A DNA stretch of 12,673 nt from contig CAYUUX010000022.1 of the NCBI GenBank assembly GCA_964448085.1, positions 1 through 12,673 of the forward strand, given 5' to 3'. The position numbers and the translations under genes are program-made. Below the pieces are notes generated by a model. The model made no database searches. It saw nothing but the letters and a program-made list of their open reading frames with translations, and was not told where the DNA came from. The DNA is from CAIJMI01 sp964448085. Its GTDB lineage: Bacteria > Patescibacteriota > Microgenomatia > UBA10105 > UBA927. Positions 6,533 to 12,673 of the stretch are shown piece after piece. Position 1 is the stretch's first letter; each line of letters starts with the position of its first letter.

Positions 6533-7324
6533 CTAGGGCTTTTTTCTATACAGTCGTTTGTATGCGCGATAATCCATCATTGTTGCTTGACACGGGGTGA
6601 TTGCAATATTGCCGCGTTTCAATACCTGTACCTCTGACCCCGCTTCCCCTATCTGCAACGTGTGATCACCCCATTTGTAGGAAAACTGTTTCGTTGTCTT
6701 ATCCAGCTGCAGCGGCGGCCAAAAGCCGTGCACATCTTGTAACGGTGTTGCAAATTCCATCCGTCCTGCTGGTTTTTTAGGGATGTTGATGTTCAACAGT
6801 GACACACCCCAACAGTTGTTCTTCAATACCGTTTGCAGAAGTACATTTGCGTCATTTCCGGGATGTTCTATAAACGGTTCGATACCATCCATATGTGTAT
6901 GACGAATGAAATGAAGCGTCGGGTCAATATCCCAACTGAGCGCAATAGCACGATTTGTTAACCCTAAATTAATACTATGAAATGCTGCAGAAAATGTTCC
7001 CGAAGATATCAAACATCCTCCAACGTTTACCCCCCAGTTCACTCCTGACAGCACATAATCAAATGTGCCTCGAAAATATTGTTTTGCCGCTTCAATTGCG
7101 TCAACGGGGGATCCGTCAATCCATAATGCTCTCACGCCGTCAACTAATGCCTCTCCCCACACACCTTTTTTACGGACATTTTTGTGTCCTCCCACTCCAC
7201 TTTGCTGATCTTTCGTGCCGGCTATAACAAGGCTATATGTGTCTTTTAAAAAATGAATTAGAATGCGGGTTCCCAAAGAATCAAATCCATCATCGCCCGT
7301 TAAGAGAATGCGTTGTTTTGGCAT
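6533..7324 (-). CDS. surE: SurE-like 5'-nucleotidase/phosphatase
   Basis: This 263-residue protein matches SurE, a metal-dependent nucleoside monophosphate phosphatase acting in the cytosol. The metal-binding residues are visible: Asp11-Asp12 in LLTGDDG, Ser42 in DQQSGVGG, and Asn96 in LSGVNWGVNVG. The later segment SSGTFSAAFHS matches the family's YSGTVxAAxEG. Two differences from the norm are clear. The Asn usually before the Asp pair (NDDG) is Gly here, and the GTPADC motif is GSPVDAI. Activity is likely but not certain. A perfect TATAAT lies 11 bases before the ATG and no ribosome binding site is seen, so the mRNA leader is probably only a few bases. It is downstream of, and in line with, the sulfatase-like gene with 74 bases between them. 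Confidence 0.88.
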   Translation of the reverse strand: MPKQRILLTGDDGFDSLGTRILIHFLKDTYSLVIAGTKDQQSGVGGHKNVRKKGVWGEALVDGVRALWIDGSPVDAIEAAKQYFRGTFDYVLSGVNWGVNVGGCLISSGTFSAAFHSINLGLTNRAIALSWDIDPTLHFIRHTHMDGIEPFIEHPGNDANVLLQTVLKNNCWGVSLLNINIPKKPAGRMEFATPLQDVHGFWPPLQLDKTTKQFSYKWGDHTLQIGEAGSEVQVLKRGNIAITPCQATMMDYRAYKRLYRKKP

Positions 7325-7335
7325 AATACCGATAG

Positions 7336-7341
7336 ATTATA
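7336..7341 (-). promoter_or_regulatory. -10 box of surE with very short leader
   Basis: A perfect TATAAT on the minus strand lies 11 bases before the surE ATG. The predicted start leaves a 4-6 base leader without a ribosome binding site. No convincing -35 box is present at 16-18 bases upstream. Confidence 0.5.
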
Positions 7342-7398
7342 CAGTTTTCCGTATCAAAAAGTGTGCGATTGGTTTTTGTAACCCGTTGCATGAGGCTA

Positions 7399-8940
7399 TT
7401 ACTGCAGCTTCTCCCATCGTGTGCTTTCCTTTTTATACTGTTCAATCATTCTCATTGCTGTTTTAATATTTCCCTCTAAAATGTTCTTCTCCTCTTGTGG
7501 ATCTTTTTTTATGTTAAACATGAGATAGGGGATAAGCATTGCTCCATCCTTTTTTACAAACACTTTTATATCCCCTTTCCGAATGGTCATCGTATCTTGT
7601 TGATAGGCAGCGTTTCCTGAAGCAATCATGAGCCGTTCGCCGAATGATTTCCCAAAAAATAATGGTACCAAACTTTTTCCGTTGAATGGATAGCTATTCG
7701 GTATTCCCAAAACCTCTAATATCGTGGGTGTAATATCAACACTTTGCACGTTTTCTTCAATGGAAACCGGTTGTATACCGGGCACCAACAAGAACAGTGG
7801 AACCTGTGTATTGTCATCAAAAAGTGTGGTATGTCCGAGCTTTTCATGCTCCATAAACTCTTCTCCATGGTCCGCTGTGATTACAACAACTGTATTGTTT
7901 TTCAACTTCTCATTCGCCATCGCGTCACGTAATTTTTTTCCAATGTTTTCATCAAGTTGACGCAGTCGCTGGTCATATGCAGCTTTTATAAAACGTATGT
8001 GGTCAGGATTTTCTGTATCTATTTGCATCCAATAGAAATAATTCTCTTTGTACCCTGTCATCATGCCATATTCCCCCCAAAAACTATTCCGTTCCGCAGC
8101 ATCATATGCCCGTTTTGCCTCACTGAAGGTTTTTGCTTTTTGCAAGCTCTTTATAAAACCCTCCATCGCATATGGATTCATTTTGAAATAGCCATTTTCA
8201 AGATCCCCAGGCATCGTTTTTATCAAATATTCATAAAATCCTTGAGAGAATGAGGCTTGATATACGTCTTGCCAGCGTAAAGGGATGTCGGAAGTGTACA
8301 CATTTTTATCCATACCGTCCTGGCTGTTCTCAAGATAATACGGTCCGTGACAGGCATACGTATGGAAAAAGACGAAGGTTTTTTGTTCGCTTTCTAATAA
8401 TGTGTTTACCGCACGTTCAAAGTATCCCTCATGATCATAATTAGTGCTGACCCGCTCATCAATTCCTCTCGTGTAGACCGTATCAAATGGAAATGTAAAG
8501 TCGCTGTCACTTGTAAAAAATACAGTTCTATATCCTTTTTGATGAAGAATGTCTGGCAAAAATGGCGTTTGGGAATCTAATCGATCGGTATATACTGTAT
8601 TCACTCCGTGCACTTCAGGATATACCCCGGTGAACATAGAAACGTTGCTTGGAAGTGTCCATGTGGCATTGGTATATGCATGTTGGAAGAATGCCCCGTT
8701 CTTCCCTAATGCACAAAAATTCTCCGATGTCTTTGTACCATACCCATAACATTCCATATGTTTTGCGGCACAGGAATCCAATGAAATGACGAGTACGTTG
8801 CAGTCCTTACATATCGGTTGTTGCGACGTTCTTCGAAAAATTTTTGGGACCCCCACACATATAACCACAAGAAGAATTAAACACACACTGATAACTACCA
8901 AAGGCTTTGGTATCCCATTATGTAAGCGGAAAGGTACCAT
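7399..8940 (-). CDS. Membrane-anchored sulfatase-like enzyme (alkaline phosphatase superfamily) with Thr in the catalytic site
   Basis: This 513-residue protein has the sulfatase fold. One membrane helix at about residues 14-31 places the rest outside the cytoplasmic membrane. The first metal aspartate is Asp55 (VISLDSC). The catalytic segment is TNATWTLPSNVSMFTG (90-105). True sulfatases have (Cys/Ser)-x-Pro-Ser-Arg there, matured to formylglycine. Here it is Thr95-Leu-Pro-Ser-Asn. Further metal ligands are His198 (FHTYACHGPY), Asp357-His358 (TADHGEEF) and His370 (LGHTT). A Thr nucleophile is what lipoteichoic acid synthase-like and phosphodiesterase members use, so a phosphate- or phosphoglycerol-handling enzyme is more likely than a sulfatase. 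A TATAAT lies seven bases before the ATG, suggesting a leaderless mRNA. The gene is divergent from 8964-9539 with 23 bases between the starts. Confidence 0.85.
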   Translation of the reverse strand: MVPFRLHNGIPKPLVVISVCLILLVVICVGVPKIFRRTSQQPICKDCNVLVISLDSCAAKHMECYGYGTKTSENFCALGKNGAFFQHAYTNATWTLPSNVSMFTGVYPEVHGVNTVYTDRLDSQTPFLPDILHQKGYRTVFFTSDSDFTFPFDTVYTRGIDERVSTNYDHEGYFERAVNTLLESEQKTFVFFHTYACHGPYYLENSQDGMDKNVYTSDIPLRWQDVYQASFSQGFYEYLIKTMPGDLENGYFKMNPYAMEGFIKSLQKAKTFSEAKRAYDAAERNSFWGEYGMMTGYKENYFYWMQIDTENPDHIRFIKAAYDQRLRQLDENIGKKLRDAMANEKLKNNTVVVITADHGEEFMEHEKLGHTTLFDDNTQVPLFLLVPGIQPVSIEENVQSVDITPTILEVLGIPNSYPFNGKSLVPLFFGKSFGERLMIASGNAAYQQDTMTIRKGDIKVFVKKDGAMLIPYLMFNIKKDPQEEKNILEGNIKTAMRMIEQYKKESTRWEKLQ

Positions 8941-8947
8941 ATTAGAT

Positions 8948-8953
8948 ATTATA
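8948..8953 (-). promoter_or_regulatory. -10 box of the sulfatase-like gene, probably leaderless
   Basis: A perfect TATAAT on the minus strand ends seven bases before the ATG at 8940, so the predicted start is at the start codon. No ribosome binding site and no good -35 box are visible. The box sits inside an AT-rich near-palindrome (TATTATATA) that could also serve the divergent plus-strand gene. Confidence 0.5.
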
Positions 8954-8963
8954 TAAGGTAGAT

Positions 8964-9539
8964 ATGAAAAAATATGTTCCGTTGTTTCTTATTGGGCTTG
9001 GCATAGTGTTGATTCTTTTTTTCTTATTTCGATGCACCACGCTGTCATGCATCAGCATCAACCACCTCGCTCCTTTTACACACCAGGAGCTATACGAGTC
9101 GACACCAAAAACGTTTCGAGCATTATATACCACCAATGAGGGGTTGTTTCGCATCGAAAAACAAGCGTTCATTTCTCCTGGGGAAGCTGAAATGCTCACC
9201 CAAGCAACGCGCATAACAATCCAGGGGCTTTTTTCCAACGCACAATCTCCGTATCCCGGACCATTATCAGACGAAATCACCTGCGATAGTATATATATTC
9301 CGAATCCTGACGTACAGCCGACCTTTGATGGAAACAGAACGGTATTTAGCGCATATGCAAACAACAGGCTCCAATACGGCTCTTGTATAGAAGACCAAAT
9401 TCTCTATAAGGGGTACATTGCGCTCTTTTATTGTCCAAGTCATGCATCCTGGTATAAAGCAGAACTCCTTGTTCCCATCAAGTTGGCAATAGATGATGCC
9501 CCATTTTTCCATCAACTTGATGCAATCCGATGCCGTTAA
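8964..9539 (+). CDS. Signal-anchored extracytoplasmic protein of unknown function
   Basis: I do not recognise this 191-residue protein. After MKKY it has one hydrophobic segment (about residues 5-22, PLFLIGLGIVLILFFLF), so it is either secreted or held by an N-terminal anchor. No lipobox is seen, because the residues before Cys24 are LFR. The remainder is soluble, with six more cysteines spread along it, including Cys28, one in a TCDSIY strand and a CR near the end. That fits disulfides outside the cell. The start is supported by AAGG five bases before the ATG. The gene sits between two surface phosphatase-superfamily genes on the other strand. It shares a 23-base divergent start region with the first and overlaps the end of the second by four bases. 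A role linked to them is possible but unproven. Confidence 0.7.
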   Translation: MKKYVPLFLIGLGIVLILFFLFRCTTLSCISINHLAPFTHQELYESTPKTFRALYTTNEGLFRIEKQAFISPGEAEMLTQATRITIQGLFSNAQSPYPGPLSDEITCDSIYIPNPDVQPTFDGNRTVFSAYANNRLQYGSCIEDQILYKGYIALFYCPSHASWYKAELLVPIKLAIDDAPFFHQLDAIRCR

Positions 9540-11566
9540 TTTTTAGTGAATACGTCCAGTGCTTTTCCCTGAACAAACTCTGGTATGGTTTGCCCCATGG
9601 CTTTCATCAGTGTTGGATATTGATCCACCAATGGAAACGGATGGTCCCCCAGATAATTGTTTTTCTTAATATTGGGTCCTGTGATGATAAACGGCGTCCA
9701 CATACCCGAGTCATCAGCTGCAACAATTGCTTGTTTATATCCGGTAACCGCCGGTTCGGAAAACACCGCCAAGTCTGCTGACATTTCCTCATTCCATCCA
9801 TACCCAGGAGCATTAGCGATGACAAGATCTCCTGCACGATCGGGATCCAGCTGTAAATACTCCTTCACCTGTTCCCATTTTTGGATATCCACCAACGGTT
9901 TTGTTCCATCCGAATCCTGCAGATTTGAAAGCGTGGTAATTACTTCGTTTCGTAACGCCTCATATCTTGGTCCGGAAGCCCGCTGATAATTCCCTTGTAA
10001 TCCATCGGGATTAATATAGACATGCGCCATTTTCAAATATATTACCTGTGAGTTTTTCCAATCAATTATCGGTTCCCCGGTTGTTGGATCAATGGAAAAT
10101 TTTAGCCATCCTTTTGATGCAAAAAAATTATTCAAGTTTACATATTTATTTAAAGGTACCGCTCCATGATCCGAGCTAATAACCACATACGTTTGATCAT
10201 CCGTATTATCCTGAATCTCCCCAATCATCGTATCCAACTTCGTATACATATCCCCAACTTCCTTCCATAACACATCCCGCTCTTCGGAAGACACGTCGTT
10301 GTACCGCGTGCTTTTCGGGTCAATATATCCCATCCACCATCGGCTCGTTAACATTTGATTTGGCGTATAAATATCATGAATCACAACATCTGGAGAAAAA
10401 CGTTGCACTGTGGTTTTGATTGCTTTTGTATGCCAATCAAACGACATATTCGCCTCATCAAGAAAAATCTTTTTATCCTCAGGATAATAGATCAATTGCG
10501 AAGGAAAATTGTCTGGGAAATCAACCATTGGCCCAATTGCTTTCTCAAATACGTCTGCTGCTGTTGATGGACTTGTCATCTGAGAATTCAGATTGTCATA
10601 TACAATGCGGATTCGGAAAAATCCGTCTACATCCAATTTAATAAGCGCAATGTTCGCAAAGGTGTTGATGGGCATTTTTTGCTCACCCGACTGCCATGTT
10701 AACGTTATTGGTTTCCACTGACTCCACTCCCCCTGCTGGAGTATTGCAAATATTGTTTTTTTATCCTTGGACAAGGCGATACGATCGTAATTGATTGTTC
10801 CATCATCCGTTGTGTCTATCTCATACCCATAGATTGTTGTCCCATATGCGGTCATAACAATTTCTTTCCCGGGAGAATAACTTTTTGGAAGTCCGACCCA
10901 TTCGTTTACAGGCAATACGGTGTCAATATACTGTGTTAACACTTGCCCGAAATAAAACCATTTCACTGCCCTTCCCTGTTTGATACGCTGAGATAAATCC
11001 CCTTTGGTTTCGAAATTAACCGCGGGAAAATCTGCTCCCCATCCTCCCCATCGACCCCGTACAATCGTTCCTTTATTGAGCTCTGGTGGTGTTGAACCGG
11101 GAACAGACAATACAAACACGTTCATTCCGGCTTCCTCCAGTGTTTTCCAAATCGGAGCAACTTTTTTTGCAACTGATCGAAACCCGCCAATCGCAACGCT
11201 ATCCAACGGTTTCCCTATCACGTGCATAGGGCCATCATCCACTCCATGAACGGATGGATAAGCACCCGTAAGAAGCGTTGCAAAATTCGTCGGCGTATGA
11301 CTTGGAAAATTTGGATATGCATACCCATACGTCCCCTGTTCCATCATTTTTTTAATGTGTGGCAATTTCCCCTGCCTTGCCCATTCGTAGATGTTAAAAA
11401 GCGTTGGTTCAGCACGAACACCATCGGGTATAAACCAGTAGAGTTTGACGTGTGAGGAAGATGTAAAAATCCTTGTTTGAAAAAATCGCCGAACCGGGAG
11501 AACAAAATAGGATAGCAAACCTAAACATACAAGAAGACTAAAACCCACAATCACAATCTTTTTCAT
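9536..11566 (-). CDS. Type I phosphodiesterase/nucleotide pyrophosphatase-like enzyme, membrane-anchored
   Basis: This 676-residue protein belongs to the alkaline phosphatase superfamily, nearest to the type I phosphodiesterase/nucleotide pyrophosphatase group. An N-terminal hydrophobic segment (about 4-24) exports or anchors it. The first metal aspartate is Asp48 (WFIPDGVR). The nucleophile segment FPSHTPTNFATLLTGAYP (87-104) aligns with the family's PTKTFPN, which makes Thr91 the nucleophile. Later come the metal motifs SSDHGAVP and GDHPFP, and the C-terminal VDQYPTLMKAMG typical of the family. A long stretch between about 210 and 400 with strand-rich sequence is an insert of unknown role. 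The substrate is not evident. Its stop shares TTAA with the convergent gene. A weak TAAACT (11576-11581) nine bases before the ATG may be its -10 box; no clear ribosome binding site is seen. Confidence 0.88.
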   Translation of the reverse strand: MKKIVIVGFSLLVCLGLLSYFVLPVRRFFQTRIFTSSSHVKLYWFIPDGVRAEPTLFNIYEWARQGKLPHIKKMMEQGTYGYAYPNFPSHTPTNFATLLTGAYPSVHGVDDGPMHVIGKPLDSVAIGGFRSVAKKVAPIWKTLEEAGMNVFVLSVPGSTPPELNKGTIVRGRWGGWGADFPAVNFETKGDLSQRIKQGRAVKWFYFGQVLTQYIDTVLPVNEWVGLPKSYSPGKEIVMTAYGTTIYGYEIDTTDDGTINYDRIALSKDKKTIFAILQQGEWSQWKPITLTWQSGEQKMPINTFANIALIKLDVDGFFRIRIVYDNLNSQMTSPSTAADVFEKAIGPMVDFPDNFPSQLIYYPEDKKIFLDEANMSFDWHTKAIKTTVQRFSPDVVIHDIYTPNQMLTSRWWMGYIDPKSTRYNDVSSEERDVLWKEVGDMYTKLDTMIGEIQDNTDDQTYVVISSDHGAVPLNKYVNLNNFFASKGWLKFSIDPTTGEPIIDWKNSQVIYLKMAHVYINPDGLQGNYQRASGPRYEALRNEVITTLSNLQDSDGTKPLVDIQKWEQVKEYLQLDPDRAGDLVIANAPGYGWNEEMSADLAVFSEPAVTGYKQAIVAADDSGMWTPFIITGPNIKKNNYLGDHPFPLVDQYPTLMKAMGQTIPEFVQGKALDVFTKN

Positions 11567-11661
11567 ATGTTTCTTAGTTTACATCAGATATGACATTTTG
11601 TTTGTATCTTCACTGGTTATTCCCAAAAAAGTATACATCAATCTCTGTCTCTTCACCTGCT

Positions 11662-12468
11662 TCATCTTTTTTGTGCCAAAAGAATGCAATTTAAGTAATG
11701 GGGATATTTCATTGTTTGTAATATCAGTATTGTTGTTTTTATTGGAACATATTGTACTAACCACCCCAATATTCGATTCTGTACGTGAGGAAATATTGGG
11801 TGGTCGTAAACACTTTGAAGAATCTGAAAAGCATTCTGTTCAAGCAAGTCCGTCATTTCTCCAAGAAGAATTTTTTTAATCGGAAGCGTATCTGGTAATG
11901 GAGCAGTTGCCATCGCATTAAACTGCTTTTGTGATACTGGTACCATGTACCTTCTCCTAGATCGTATTCGCTCGATATTATATGTTGAAAAGTATTTATT
12001 TTTTATACAAAACGCAATCACCACGTATCCCGAAGATTTCAACACTTTGTTCATCTTCTTCACCATGTGTAACCACTCATTTTCTGAAACATGTTGGGCA
12101 ACATGGTTACAAAATATGACGTCAAACGAACCAGTTTTTAGAGGTACGTTATTAAACGTATTTCTTCTAATAACAATATTTTTGTTCTTCTGAAATTGTT
12201 TCTTTGCCACTGCCGCTCTTTTTGTATCCGGTTCGATGAGTGTCCACTTCTTAAACAGATGACCAAAAAAATGGACCATTCTCCCTTCCCCCGCGCCTAT
12301 ATCCAATACATGCAGGGTTTTTGCGAAAAATGATTTTGGTATGTTTTTTTCCAACAAGTCTTTTATGAGAGTGTGCTCCCACGCATCACAGCGAGCAATA
12401 AAGGAAACTTGTTCTTTCAATTGTATGTTCGGATTGTATATAAAATCAGGATACCTGTAGCGGCGCAT
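11662..12468 (-). CDS. Class I SAM-dependent methyltransferase
   Basis: This 268-residue protein has a Rossmann-type SAM-binding domain: motif I VLDIGAGEGR (54-63), an acidic residue in TLIEPD after strand 2, and FDVIFCNHVAQHV followed by VLKSSGYVVIAF, as in the Methyltransf_11/25 group. The first 50 residues resemble a leader that positions a substrate. The last 90 residues are basic and hydrophobic with no recognised motif. The substrate (small molecule, lipid, sugar or protein) cannot be told. The gene looks more AT-rich than the dnaG block, judged by eye. It is read toward the phosphodiesterase gene with 95 bases between them, and starts 39 bases after the tRNA-Ser. The stop is TGA. No ribosome binding site is seen before the ATG. 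The family call is firm. Confidence 0.9.
   Translation of the reverse strand: MRRYRYPDFIYNPNIQLKEQVSFIARCDAWEHTLIKDLLEKNIPKSFFAKTLHVLDIGAGEGRMVHFFGHLFKKWTLIEPDTKRAAVAKKQFQKNKNIVIRRNTFNNVPLKTGSFDVIFCNHVAQHVSENEWLHMVKKMNKVLKSSGYVVIAFCIKNKYFSTYNIERIRSRRRYMVPVSQKQFNAMATAPLPDTLPIKKILLGEMTDLLEQNAFQILQSVYDHPIFPHVQNRILGWLVQYVPIKTTILILQTMKYPHYLNCILLAQKR
11760..11804. repeat. 13-bp inverted repeat inside the methyltransferase gene
   Basis: ACCACCCCAATATT (11760-11773) pairs with AATATTGGGTGGT (11792-11804). Thirteen base pairs form if one C is bulged, with an 18-base loop. It lies in the last 145 bases of the coding sequence and encodes ordinary-looking residues (HPIFP...LGWLV). Confidence 0.65.
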
Positions 12469-12507
12469 AGTACATTAAGCAGTTCGTTAACCTGGTACAC
12501 AAAATTG

Positions 12508-12595
12508 CGGAGAGGGCGGGATTCGAACCCGCGATCACCTTGCGGCGATACACGCTTTCCAAGCGTGCGCACTAGACCAACTATGCGACCTCTCC
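12508..12595 (-). tRNA. tRNA-Ser, anticodon GGA
   Basis: All arms can be paired by hand. The acceptor stem is GGAGAGG with CCTCTCC. The anticodon stem is CACGC/GCGTG around TTGGAAA, which gives anticodon GGA (reads UCC/UCU). The T-arm is GCGGG-TTCGAAT-CCCGC. The long variable arm ATCGCC-GCAA-GGTGAT is the class II feature expected of serine tRNAs. The discriminator is G. The next bases are CAA, so CCA is not encoded and must be added after transcription. Confidence 0.97.
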
Positions 12596-12607
12596 AAGTA
12601 TTTCAAA

Positions 12608-12629
12608 ACTCTGCGCTTCTGTGCAGAGT
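12608..12629 (-). terminator. Terminator-like hairpin overlapping the end of tRNA-Arg
   Basis: On the minus strand ACTCTGC (12623-12629) and GCAGAGT (12608-12614) form a perfect 7-bp stem with an eight-base loop, followed by TTTT. It overlaps the T-arm and acceptor 3' strand, so it competes with tRNA folding. It could be a weak terminator between the two tRNAs or chance. Confidence 0.3.
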
Positions 12630-12673
12630 CGAACTGCAATTACAGCCTCCGGAGGGCCGCGTTCTATCCATTG
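12614..12673 (-). tRNA. tRNA-Arg, anticodon CCG (partial, cut by window end)
   Basis: The 3' part of a tRNA is visible. The D-loop end is CAATGGATAGAAC. The anticodon stem CGGCC/GGCTG surrounds CTCCGGA, which gives anticodon CCG (arginine). The T-arm is TGCAG-TTCGACT-CTGCA, and the acceptor 3' strand is CAGAAGC followed by discriminator G. The 5' acceptor and D-stem start lie beyond the window. CCA is not encoded. It is transcribed ahead of tRNA-Ser with 18 bases between them. Confidence 0.93.

Noticed and set aside
7325..7398. Intrinsic terminator between the sulfatase-like gene and surE
   Set aside because: Only a four-pair stem (GGTT/AACC) is present and no stem directly precedes a T-run.
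9024..9047. Lipoprotein signal in the 8964 gene
   Set aside because: The residues before the first cysteine (LFR-Cys) do not fit a lipobox; a plain signal anchor is more likely.
11598..11879. 93-codon plus-strand frame with a hydrophobic stretch
   Set aside because: It lies mostly antisense to the methyltransferase gene, has no ribosome binding site, and shows no family features.

Overview
The window looks like chromosomal housekeeping DNA of a small-genome bacterium. Most likely it is a member of the Candidate Phyla Radiation/Patescibacteria (Parcubacteria-like), but this is inferred from style: tightly packed genes, gaps under 110 bases, a lone cysteine-rich pilin-like protein, and divergent versions of common enzymes. 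It is not read from a marker tree. The standard bacterial code fits. TGA ends two genes exactly where the next gene begins or shortly before it, so a TGA=Gly code is not supported. No phage, transposon, CRISPR array or integrase is visible.

Layout. (1) 42-728 (-): a cysteine-rich type IV pilin-like protein, divergent from 838-1146 (+), a small membrane-anchored protein with a good promoter and ribosome binding site. (2) 1151-5822 (-): a replication/transcription block read leftward. The order of transcription is a Nudix hydrolase, DNA primase (dnaG), the primary sigma factor (rpoD) and a DegT-like PLP-fold protein. dnaG has its own strong promoter directly after the Nudix stop. (3) 5894-6529 (+): a DedA membrane protein, divergent from the Nudix gene through overlapping -35 boxes and convergent with surE (6533-7324, -). 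(4) 7399-11566: two membrane-anchored enzymes of the alkaline phosphatase superfamily on the minus strand, one sulfatase-like and one type I phosphodiesterase-like. They flank an unrecognised signal-anchored protein on the plus strand (8964-9539). (5) 11662-12468 (-): a SAM methyltransferase. (6) 12508-12673 (-): tRNA-Ser(GGA), preceded by tRNA-Arg(CCG), which is cut by the window edge.

How it fits together. dnaG-rpoD is the remnant of the classic macromolecular synthesis operon, here without rpsU in front. The DedA protein (probable lipid-carrier recycling) and the two surface phosphatase-superfamily enzymes all point to the cell envelope, but nothing in the sequence proves they share a pathway.

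The most notable signals are: a class of starts (dedA-like, surE, sulfatase-like) where a perfect TATAAT lies only 7-11 bases before the ATG with no Shine-Dalgarno, suggesting leaderless or near-leaderless mRNAs; a 'sulfatase' whose catalytic site carries Thr instead of Cys/Ser; and several compact inverted repeats at gene boundaries and inside the methyltransferase gene. I found no clear undescribed multi-gene system.
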